Below are positions 31,444-35,802 of a DNA stretch of 35,802 bases, one piece after another. The notes beneath the pieces are model-generated. The model searched no databases, was not told where the DNA came from, and saw nothing but the letters and a program-made list of their open reading frames with translations. Source of the stretch: a virus; IMG/VR virus record IMGVR_UViG_3300008113_000163, positions 1 to 35,802 of that record. The stretch is one strand, 5' to 3'. Numbering within the stretch: position 1 is the stretch's first letter; the number at the start of each line of letters is the position of its first letter. The translations under genes were made by a program, and so were the position numbers.

Positions 31444-31798
31444 TTTAATAATAACACTATACTCTGTTCTGAATGGAATTGATCAAAGATTAGCATTTCA
31501 AGTAGCAAAAATAGAAAGTAATATGAATCCAAATGCAATATCTAAGACTGATGATTTAGGATTATTCCAATTAAATTCAAAGTATTATAAATTTCATAAC
31601 GAAAACTGGGCATTTAACTATCAAACGAATACAGCTCTTGCTATGTCCGCTCTTAAAAATTTAAAAACAAAATGTCATCACAAGTACGACAATAGTTTTA
31701 TGTTGTGTTATAATAGAGGGATAAGAGGTGCAGCTAAAATTAAAAATCCTAATAATTTTAAATATATTAAAAAGCTAAACATATTATGGAGTCTTTAG
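31436..31798 (+). CDS. SLT-type lytic transglycosylase / muramidase, 120 aa
   Basis: It has the core of the lysozyme-like SLT fold: RLAFQVAKIESNMNPNAIS (about 18-36), with the catalytic Glu in KIES, then DDLGLFQLNSKYY and LCYNRGIRGAAK, equivalent to the YN-x-G segment that lines the active site. The N-terminus, MINLIITLYSVLNGID, is hydrophobic and could be a short export signal or just the first fold helix. At 120 aa it is a minimal catalytic domain with no wall-binding part. The family cuts the glycan strand of peptidoglycan. It lies among small membrane genes, fitting a lysis role, with the M15 enzyme cutting the peptides. Confidence 0.75.
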   Translation: MINLIITLYSVLNGIDQRLAFQVAKIESNMNPNAISKTDDLGLFQLNSKYYKFHNENWAFNYQTNTALAMSALKNLKTKCHHKYDNSFMLCYNRGIRGAAKIKNPNNFKYIKKLNILWSL

Positions 31799-31807
31799 TA
31801 GGTGAAA

Positions 31808-32002
31808 ATGAAAGTATATGTAGCAACTTTAGTGGACTTAGAAAATACAGTAATAGTAGGAGTTTACACTAGCGAAGATGTAGCTATGTCTAAGCTAGAT
31901 AAAAGCATGGATGATCTATATGATTCCAATGAGGATCTTGGAGTTTTTCCCATGGTTGTGGAAAAATACATAGATGACATAGAAGATAAGGAGTTTACTT
32001 AG
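31808..32002 (+). CDS. Small acidic protein, 64 aa
   Basis: It starts MKVYVATLVDLENTVIVGVY, then TSEDVAMSKLDKSMDD and an acidic end. The opening strand (VYVATL...VIVGVYTSEDVA) is a pattern found in short phage proteins of unknown role. AGG six bases upstream favours the ATG at 31808 over a GTG at 31802. It sits 9 bases after the muramidase gene and 2 bases before thyX. No catalytic residues can be named. Confidence 0.55.
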   Translation: MKVYVATLVDLENTVIVGVYTSEDVAMSKLDKSMDDLYDSNEDLGVFPMVVEKYIDDIEDKEFT

Positions 32003-32004
32003 AA

Positions 32005-32688
32005 ATGAAAGTAGAGCTTGTCTCGATAACAAAACCAGTAAAAAATGGAACTGAAATTTTTAGCTCCGAAGAATTGATGTCTTTTATAGCTAGAGTTTCA
32101 AATCCCTCTAATCAGATGAATACCAAGACTTCTAGTAAGTTGCTTGGGTATTGTATAAAAAATAAGCACTGGTCTGTATTTGAACATGTGAATATGACGG
32201 TTGAGATTACTACAAGTAGAGCTATAGCTGCGCAAATTTTAAGGCACCGAAGTTTTGTGTTTCAAGAATTTAGTCAAAGATATGCTGAAGCAGTTAGCAA
32301 TGAGAAAGTTGAGGCGAGAAGACAAGACACTAAAAATAGACAAAATTCTATTGATGATATGGATGAAGAAGATATAGAGTGGTTTGAAAGACAGCAAGAT
32401 AGATTGTGGGCAGAGGCAAAGGCAGAGTATGATGAGGCGATAAGAAGAGGAATAGCTAAAGAACAGGCTAGGTTTCTTCTTCCTTTATCTACTCAAACAA
32501 CATTGTATATGACTGGAAATGTTAGAAATTGGATTCATTACATAGAATTACGTTCTGAAAATGGAACTCAAAAAGAACATGCAGATATAGCTATTGCTAT
32601 AAAAAATATATTTAAAAATGAGTTTCCAAGCATAGCCAAAGCTTTAAGTTGGATTGATCAGGGGGGGGGGATAATTGATAAAGGATAA
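32005..32688 (+). CDS. thyX: Flavin-dependent thymidylate synthase ThyX, 227 aa
   Basis: It makes dTMP from dUMP using FAD, NADPH and methylene-tetrahydrofolate. The signature RHR-x7-S is seen exactly: RHRSFVFQEFSQRY at residues 80-93, with Arg 80, His 81, Arg 82 and Ser 90. The C-terminal NVRNWIHYIELRSEN (about 172-186) has the Arg residues that hold dUMP and folate. Length is normal for the family. A charged insertion (QDTKNRQNSIDDMDEEDIE) lies in the middle. The gene ends in a run of ten G, giving Gly-Gly-Gly, then IIDKG. With class II reductase it secures dTTP supply in hosts lacking thyA or under phage control. Confidence 0.95.
   Translation: MKVELVSITKPVKNGTEIFSSEELMSFIARVSNPSNQMNTKTSSKLLGYCIKNKHWSVFEHVNMTVEITTSRAIAAQILRHRSFVFQEFSQRYAEAVSNEKVEARRQDTKNRQNSIDDMDEEDIEWFERQQDRLWAEAKAEYDEAIRRGIAKEQARFLLPLSTQTTLYMTGNVRNWIHYIELRSENGTQKEHADIAIAIKNIFKNEFPSIAKALSWIDQGGGIIDKG
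32661..32670 (+). repeat. Ten-G homopolymer at the 3' end of thyX
   Basis: An uninterrupted run of ten G in an AT-rich setting. It encodes GGG in ThyX. A loss or gain of one G would change only the last few ThyX residues. It also lies 4 bases upstream of a possible TTG start of a 26-aa hydrophobic peptide, where it could act as a ribosome-binding stretch. Confidence 0.7.
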
Positions 32689-32755
32689 TTTAGATGCTAT
32701 ACTGTTTTTAGGAGCAATGTTTTTTGTATCTTTTTTGATGGGAAATCTTTTATGA
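32675..32755 (+). CDS. Possible 26-aa membrane peptide
   Basis: A short frame from TTG at 32675, overlapping the end of thyX by 14 bases, to TGA at 32753-32755, whose last bases overlap the next ATG (ATGA). It encodes NLDAILFLGAMFFVSFLMG, a single hydrophobic segment with few charges. No normal AAGGAG site is visible. The poly-G run just upstream may substitute. The stop-start overlap and hydrophobicity favour a real peptide, perhaps a mini-holin or a coupling peptide, but the TTG start is weak evidence. Confidence 0.35.
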   Translation: MIKDNLDAILFLGAMFFVSFLMGNLL

Positions 32756-32964
32756 AAAGAAAAGAAGCATTGAAGATAATAGATGAGGAATATTCTAAAT
32801 TTGTTGAGGAATGGATAAAAGCCGACATAGAAAACTTACAAGAATTTTCTCCTTTAAATGAAAGGATTTTGTCAGCGTTAGAAAAATCTGGAATGTTACC
32901 TCCTTTTTGTTATCTTAAAAAGATAGGAACTTTAGATACTGCATGGGAACCTGAAGATGACTAA
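32752..32964 (+). CDS. Hypothetical acidic helical protein, 70 aa
   Basis: It starts MKRKEALKIIDEEYSKFVEE, then ERILSALEKSGMLPPFCYLK and an acidic end WEPEDD. It has the pattern of a short phage protein with one helix and a PP-x-x-Y turn. It is coupled to the upstream peptide by ATGA and overlaps the 45-aa gene by 8 bases. No family is recognised. Confidence 0.55.
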   Translation: MKRKEALKIIDEEYSKFVEEWIKADIENLQEFSPLNERILSALEKSGMLPPFCYLKKIGTLDTAWEPEDD

Positions 32965-33094
32965 ATTAAAAATTAAGCTTATTTTGAGCAATATAAAAAT
33001 AAGAAAACCTGTGTCTAAGAAGCCGAATATTCGTATGAAAAGCAAAAAAGATTATAATAGAAAAGCAAAGCATAAAAAAAGTTGTGATACTTAA
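32957..33094 (+). CDS. Small, strongly basic protein, 45 aa
   Basis: A short frame from an ATG at 32957, ending with TAA at 33092-33094. MTKLKIKLILSNIKIRKPVS is followed by KSKKDYNRKAKHKKSCDT, with an estimated charge above +12. The D-Y-x-R-K-x-K-x-K end is reminiscent of small phage proteins with K/R-rich tails. It overlaps the upstream gene by 8 bases. It could bind nucleic acids or ribosomes, but there is no domain to prove it. Confidence 0.5.
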   Translation: MTKLKIKLILSNIKIRKPVSKKPNIRMKSKKDYNRKAKHKKSCDT

Positions 33095-33109
33095 AAATTG
33101 TGGTATTAT
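33082..33109 (+). promoter_or_regulatory. Candidate extended -10 promoter before the HTH-like gene
   Basis: TTGTGA and TATTAT are 16 bases apart, with TGG directly before the -10 (extended -10, TGn). It lies at the end of the 45-aa gene and reads into the gene starting at 33131, preceded by AGGGG five bases upstream of ATG. Confidence 0.45.
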
Positions 33110-33130
33110 AAATATAAGAAAGGGGTTCTA

Positions 33131-33322
33131 ATGAAAAGATTTTCAAAAGTTAATGGTAAAGCAACAAAGTTAAATAAAAAATTAACAGCAGGGACGCTGG
33201 AATTTATTTTAACCAAAGCTGGTAAAATCTCTGCAAAGAGTATTGCAGCAATTATTCATCGACCTGTTAAAACAGTCCAAAACGTAGCCTCCCGTTTTGG
33301 TATTAGTCTACGGATGTCGTAA
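33131..33322 (+). CDS. Helix-turn-helix-like protein, 63 aa, possibly truncated by frameshift
   Basis: The core LTAGTLEFILTKAGKISAKS, then AAIIHRPVKTVQNVASRFGISL has the pattern of Myb/GcrA-type or sigma-like helix-turn-helix segments (an I-A-x-x-I-x-R turn, then a V-x-x-x-A-x-x-x-G-I-S-L recognition helix). The start at 33131 has AGGGG five bases upstream. A different frame remains open from 33307 to 33417, begins where this gene ends, and stops in an ATGA overlap with the next gene, so the true product may be about 95 aa. The GC content here is higher than in neighbours. A DNA-binding regulator is likely. Confidence 0.55.
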   Translation: MKRFSKVNGKATKLNKKLTAGTLEFILTKAGKISAKSIAAIIHRPVKTVQNVASRFGISLRMS

Positions 33323-33417
33323 TCTCCTCCAAAGGTGTCACATACCATATCAGTTTCGACCATGATGGTCATTATGTCATAAAAGTTGTGAGGTGGCTGC
33401 AAGCCTTTTTATTATGA
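33307..33417 (+). pseudogene. Open frame that continues the HTH-like gene after a possible frameshift
   Basis: In the frame one base back from the HTH-like gene there is no stop from 33307 to TGA at 33415-33417. It encodes VVISSKGVTYHISFDHDGHY, then VIKVVRWLQAFLL, a plausible beta-helix tail. It has no usable start codon of its own. No classical slippery heptamer is visible in the short window where the shift must happen (33307-33322), so a sequencing or natural indel is more likely than programmed frameshifting. Confidence 0.35.
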
Positions 33418-33566
33418 AAGAAAAAATGGATTTAATTTTAAAAGGGTATCTATTTTCTATATTAAATATAGCTTTTACACTAAATGGATTTCCTGTAATT
33501 GGAATAAGTTTAGGACTAATAGCAGTTGTATATTTTATAAAAGCCTTAACTATTCGAGGTAAGTAA
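33414..33566 (+). CDS. Small membrane protein with two hydrophobic stretches, 50 aa
   Basis: It starts MKEKMDLILKGYLFSILNIA, then NGFPVIGISLGLIAVVYFIK and ends ALTIRGK. Two hydrophobic helices (about 11-22 and 26-43) with a basic end fit a tiny holin-like or other phage membrane protein. No ribosome site lies at normal distance. The ATG overlaps the stop of the alternative frame before it (ATGA), so translation is probably coupled. The stop is followed directly by the next ATG (TAAATG). Confidence 0.5.
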   Translation: MKEKMDLILKGYLFSILNIAFTLNGFPVIGISLGLIAVVYFIKALTIRGK

Positions 33567-33749
33567 ATGGAAATCATTGCTACAATAGCAGCGTTATGCC
33601 AATTAAATACAGGCGCTGATGGAACTAGTCTACTAGAACTTATTCAGAAAAAACAATTACAATGTCAACAGTACTATGTAAAATGTTTAGATAATCCAGT
33701 AAACAGAAATTATAAAACTTTATCAAAATGTATTGTGGATAAAAAGTGA
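33567..33749 (+). CDS. Small exported-type protein, 60 aa
   Basis: It starts MEIIATIAALCQLNTGADGT, then LLELIQKKQLQCQQYYVKCL, with four Cys in all and a short hydrophobic N-terminus. It could be an exported or membrane-anchored lysis accessory protein (spanin-like), but no clear lipobox is seen. GAGGT lies seven bases upstream. The stop TGA overlaps the next GTG start. Function unknown. Confidence 0.5.
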   Translation: MEIIATIAALCQLNTGADGTSLLELIQKKQLQCQQYYVKCLDNPVNRNYKTLSKCIVDKK

Positions 33750-33913
33750 AAAATTTAGGATTAACTTTTTTACATGGATTAGTAATAGGAATTTTTTTAA
33801 GTTTTTCTATTCTATCTGTGGTAATTGATAAGTACTTTATAAGCAGAGATACTTTTAGATTAGATGGCATATATCTAAATGGCAAAATTTATAAAATATG
33901 CGAGGATAGATAA
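33746..33913 (+). CDS. Small single-pass membrane protein, 55 aa
   Basis: It starts at GTG 33746 (GTGA overlap with the previous stop) and reads MKNLGLTFLHGLVIGIFLSF, then SILSVVIDKY. One hydrophobic helix (about 6-27) is followed by a polar tail FISRDTFRLDGIYLNGKIYK. The N-terminal tip is short, so the tail is likely outside the membrane. It may belong to a lysis or exclusion set with its neighbours. No family is recognised. The stop overlaps the next ATG (TAATG). Confidence 0.5.
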   Translation: MKNLGLTFLHGLVIGIFLSFSILSVVIDKYFISRDTFRLDGIYLNGKIYKICEDR

Positions 33914-34080
33914 TGTTTACTCTTTTTTTTGTAATTATGAGTTCTTCTGGAAGTATCTCAGCAACCACTACGAATTTTGGTTCAGAAGCTGACTGCCTAA
34001 AAGCTATTAGTAAATTAGTAGATATGGAAGGTAGGAATAAGATTAAGGTTCAAGCAAGGTGTGTTAAAAATGGGTTATAA
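33913..34080 (+). CDS. Small protein with exported-type N-terminus, 55 aa
   Basis: It starts MFTLFFVIMSSSGSISATTT, then NFGSEADCLKAISKLVDMEG and ends ARCVKNGL. This matches a recurrent short phage pattern: a hydrophobic strand, then F-x-S-x-x-x-C, a helix, and a second Cys near the end. GAGGA six bases upstream supports the ATG. It overlaps the next gene by 11 bases. Role unknown. Confidence 0.55.
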   Translation: MFTLFFVIMSSSGSISATTTNFGSEADCLKAISKLVDMEGRNKIKVQARCVKNGL

Positions 34081-34360
34081 TTTTGATGGAAAATTAGCAA
34101 ACCAGTGTCCAGAAGTTCAGAATTTATCAGTCGCTAAAAGTGTCTGTGCTAAGTGCTCTAAACTTTTAGAATTTCCAAAACGTGACTGTGTTACTATAAA
34201 TAATTTAAGTTATTTTACTTTTAGCTATATTGGAACTCCTCACTACATACATGAAACTAAAAGAGGAAAGTCTGTAGTATACTGTTCAGATTACTGTAGA
34301 AAAAAACATAACCATAGGTTTGCTAAAAGAACTCCCCCTAATGGGGGAGGTCTATCCTAG
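34070..34360 (+). CDS. Cys-rich zinc-binding-like protein, 96 aa
   Basis: Three Cys groups can be seen: CPEVQNLSVAKSVCAKC (about 14-30), RDCVTI (about 40), and YCSDYCRKKHNHRF (about 73-86). Such pairs suggest a treble-clef or zinc-ribbon fold with a basic end. ATG at 34070 has AAGGTG eight bases upstream, so it is preferred to GTG at 34061. The last codons (PPNGGGLS) are encoded by a strong hairpin that also contains the ribosome site of the next gene. A nucleic-acid-binding or regulatory role is possible. Function unknown. Confidence 0.55.
   Translation: MGYNFDGKLANQCPEVQNLSVAKSVCAKCSKLLEFPKRDCVTINNLSYFTFSYIGTPHYIHETKRGKSVVYCSDYCRKKHNHRFAKRTPPNGGGLS
34332..34350 (+). promoter_or_regulatory. 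Hairpin masking the ribosome binding site of the 40-aa membrane gene
   Basis: CTCCCCC (34332-34338), loop TAAT, GGGGGAG (34343-34349): a perfect seven-pair, mostly G-C stem. The right arm plus G34350 is the GGAGG site, 11 bases before ATG at 34362. There is no T-run, so it is not a terminator. A ribosome finishing the upstream gene would melt it and free the site. Confidence 0.6.
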
Positions 34361-34361
34361 A

Positions 34362-34484
34362 ATGGATTCTACTTTTATCACATATTGTGTTGCTGTATTT
34401 TTTGTAGTTCTGTATAATATACTACTCACCGCTATAACTGTTTTTGTAGCTTATAGTCTTATAGTATCTTTATTAAAAAAATAA
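34362..34484 (+). CDS. Very hydrophobic small membrane protein, 40 aa
   Basis: A short frame from an ATG at 34362 to TAA at 34482-34484. MDSTFITYCVAVFFVVLYNI is followed by LLTAITVFVAYSLIVSLLKK. Residues 6-38 are almost all hydrophobic, enough for one long or two short membrane helices, ending in two Lys. It is the last gene of the rightward operon and ends 1 base before the opposing gene. It is a holin or antiholin candidate whose translation seems controlled by the hairpin in front of it. Confidence 0.5.
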   Translation: MDSTFITYCVAVFFVVLYNILLTAITVFVAYSLIVSLLKK

Positions 34485-34485
34485 T

Positions 34486-35358
34486 CTATAGTTTATAAGA
34501 TGCGTTACAAGGTAAGAATCCCATTGTCCTAACTGTAGGATAGGCATCATATAAAGGAGTAACATCGCTGTATATTAAGATATCATTTATATAATGCGAT
34601 ACTGCGATTCCATCAAATTCAATCTTGTAATGATTTGTACCGGGAGTTTGTATTATAATATTAAAAAAAACTGGGTATCCATCTTGAATTATATGAGCAG
34701 TTACAACTCCTGAATTATTTGCTACTTGAAGTAATCCAAAAGCACGATTTGTTGAAGGACTTGGAAAAGTGTAATCTACAATATCTGAAAATTGAGAAAT
34801 CCCTACAAACATATTTCCTGATGATGGAGATCCACTCCAATCTATTTCAAAAACACAACTAAAATTATTTCCTGTTGGAAAGAAAGAAGAACTTTTTACT
34901 AAATCATAATCAAAAGGAGATCCTCCTCCAACACCTCCGTTAAGAGTTAAGGTCGGAAGATATACTGCACTATATAAATCATATTGAATGTAGTTAGGTA
35001 CAACAGTACCAGAAAAATCAACATCAAAATCACCCGCTACTAATTCAGATCTTAGTATTTCAAAAGAGCCTTCGTCAAAGTCTTTGATAATAATTTTTTT
35101 AATTTCAAAAACATTCCTAGCTTTATCAGAAACTTCAAAATTAGCTGTGCATGGATTTTGAGATGCATTAAATTTTATAATTTCAGATTGTCCTCCTACC
35201 GTACTTTGATATACAAGGAATACACTTTTCCAATTTAAAGGATCGGAAAAGTAAGTATCTCCAGCGACTGACGAAACTGCTTCGAGTTCTGATTTGTTTA
35301 AAGTAAATTCAGTTGGAGATCCTTTAGATGGAGTTCCAGATTTTGTAATAATTGACAT
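34486..35358 (-). CDS. Lectin-like (concanavalin-type beta-sandwich) structural protein, 290 aa
   Basis: The N-terminal half (MSIITKSGTPSKGSPTEFTL..., FEIKKIIIKDFDEGSFEILR) looks like a virion-attachment domain. The C-terminal half has the strand order of a concanavalin A-like sandwich: NNFSCVFEIDWSGSPSSGNM, AFGLLQVANNSGVVTAHIIQ, then HYKIEFDGIAVSHYINDILI. Such domains bind sugars or proteins on phage particles. AGGGAA five bases before ATG supports the start. It converges on the rightward operon with a 1-base gap. It is probably a structural or receptor-binding protein. Ligand unknown. Confidence 0.6.
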   Translation of the reverse strand: MSIITKSGTPSKGSPTEFTLNKSELEAVSSVAGDTYFSDPLNWKSVFLVYQSTVGGQSEIIKFNASQNPCTANFEVSDKARNVFEIKKIIIKDFDEGSFEILRSELVAGDFDVDFSGTVVPNYIQYDLYSAVYLPTLTLNGGVGGGSPFDYDLVKSSSFFPTGNNFSCVFEIDWSGSPSSGNMFVGISQFSDIVDYTFPSPSTNRAFGLLQVANNSGVVTAHIIQDGYPVFFNIIIQTPGTNHYKIEFDGIAVSHYINDILIYSDVTPLYDAYPTVRTMGFLPCNASYKL

Positions 35359-35370
35359 TTTTTCCCTATT

Positions 35371-35802
35371 TTATTTTAAAATTTTTCTAATTCTGGGATA
35401 TGCTTGCTTTATTGTTGGTTTAGTAAGATCTTCTTCAGGATCTAATAAATCAGCAGGTCCTAACTTCCGAAGCTCCTCTTGTGCCTTATCAAAAAGTTGA
35501 GGATTTTCTTTTCTGGCTCTTTTTGTCATTTCTTCTATTCTCATCAGATCCACTTCGCTCCTAGAGTTATCGTTTATACTAGGAGTGTCCGCAACTTTCT
35601 CTGCTGCTTGTGCTCCTAAAGCTAATCCTCCAGTGGCAGCAGCGGCAAGACCTTTGGCTGCTAAAGATCCAGCGTTCGCTTTAATTAAAGGTGCAGCTGC
35701 CGACCAAAGCTCTCCAGCTTTTCCAGAGTCCATAAATCTTTTAAGCATTTTTTTAAATTCAATATCATTTATACCTTCTGCCATTCTTTGTACAAATTTT
35801 TG
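35371..35802 (-). CDS. Helical protein, C-terminal part (probably cut by right edge)
   Basis: The frame is open to the window end. The first in-frame ATG (35784) lacks a ribosome site, and the six codons before it (QKFVQR) read on smoothly, so the gene probably starts outside. The visible part has an amphipathic start (FKKMLKRFMDSGKAGELW), an Ala/Gly-rich stretch (AAKGLAAAATGGLALGAQAA) that might insert in a membrane, and a charged helical end (EEMTKRARKENPQLFDKAQE). The Ala/Gly-rich style recalls ejected internal virion proteins, as does part of the HEIKH protein. No family is recognised. It precedes the lectin-like gene by 12 bases. Confidence 0.55.
   Translation of the reverse strand, partial: QKFVQRMAEGINDIEFKKMLKRFMDSGKAGELWSAAAPLIKANAGSLAAKGLAAAATGGLALGAQAAEKVADTPSINDNSRSEVDLMRIEEMTKRARKENPQLFDKAQEELRKLGPADLLDPEEDLTKPTIKQAYPRIRKILK

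Noticed and set aside
33358-33370. Palindrome GACCATGATGGTC
   Set aside because: It is a clean 13-base palindrome but is isolated and explained by codons of the alternative frame (D-H-D-G). It could still be an operator, but there is no support.
33395-33412. GGCT-GCA-AGCC with a following T-run, possible terminator before the 50-aa membrane gene
   Set aside because: The stem is only four pairs and it lies inside the open alternative frame that appears to couple into the next gene.
35371-35802. If the window were a circle, the left-edge fibre frame would read in phase into the right-edge gene
   Set aside because: In-phase joining has a one in three chance. The left-edge protein is in the middle of a terminal beta domain that would be expected to continue with a strand rather than QKFVQR, and the two proteins differ in composition (beta-rich against helical). 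I see no repeat linking the two ends.

Overview
The window looks like part of the genome of a tailed dsDNA bacteriophage (Caudoviricetes). It is AT-rich throughout. Genes are tightly packed, with many ATGA or TAATG overlaps. It carries a large terminase, a portal, a scaffold and an HK97-type major capsid protein, followed by several long fibre-like proteins. There is no rRNA, tRNA, integrase, CRISPR array or insertion sequence. The host is probably a Gram-negative bacterium with an AT-rich genome: the phage carries a GT9 (heptosyltransferase-like) glycosyltransferase and two peptidoglycan-active enzymes. The host genus cannot be told from this sequence. Both ends are probably cut through genes, so this is a fragment.

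Layout. (1) 26390 down to 1, minus strand, is the virion module. In order of transcription it runs: small membrane protein, putative small terminase, large terminase, portal, a protein with an HEIKH zinc-protease-like motif, scaffold, small head protein, major capsid protein and an intrinsic terminator. Then come the tail and fibre genes: a 154-aa tail protein, a 750-aa fibre, three tandem paralogous seven-repeat RCC1 proteins, a GT9 glycosyltransferase, a SAM-methyltransferase-like protein, six small mostly basic proteins, a 1285-aa fibre with a parallel beta-helix-like section, three smaller fibre accessory proteins, and a fibre of more than 1060 aa with five 66-residue repeats that runs off the left edge. 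No tail tube, sheath or tape-measure gene is visible. (2) 26391-26706 is the divergent control region. It holds an array of five closely spaced inverted repeats and candidate promoters in both directions. (3) 26707-34484, plus strand, is the metabolic and lysis module: M15 peptidase, HU-like protein, AAA+ ATPase, adenosylcobalamin-dependent (class II) ribonucleotide reductase, SLT-type muramidase, ThyX and a run of very small membrane, secreted, basic and Cys-rich proteins. One 66-aa zinc-finger-like gene (30878-31078) lies on the opposite strand inside this module. (4) 34486 to the right edge, minus strand: a lectin-like structural protein and the end of an unidentified helical protein.

How the genes fit together. 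ThyX and ribonucleotide reductase would supply dNTPs for replication, and the replication enzymes themselves must lie outside the window. Terminase, portal, scaffold and capsid build and fill the head. The fibres share swapped modules, which suggests a mosaic host-recognition apparatus. The M15 peptidase and SLT enzyme, with the small membrane proteins, are candidates for lysis.

The most unusual features are: the three RCC1 beta-propeller genes whose propellers sit inside a recurring tail-protein frame; the 198-bp fibre repeats that differ mainly at silent positions; the inverted-repeat array; the HEIKH protein in the head cluster; an apparent frameshift at 33307-33417; and a hairpin that masks a ribosome binding site at 34332-34350.
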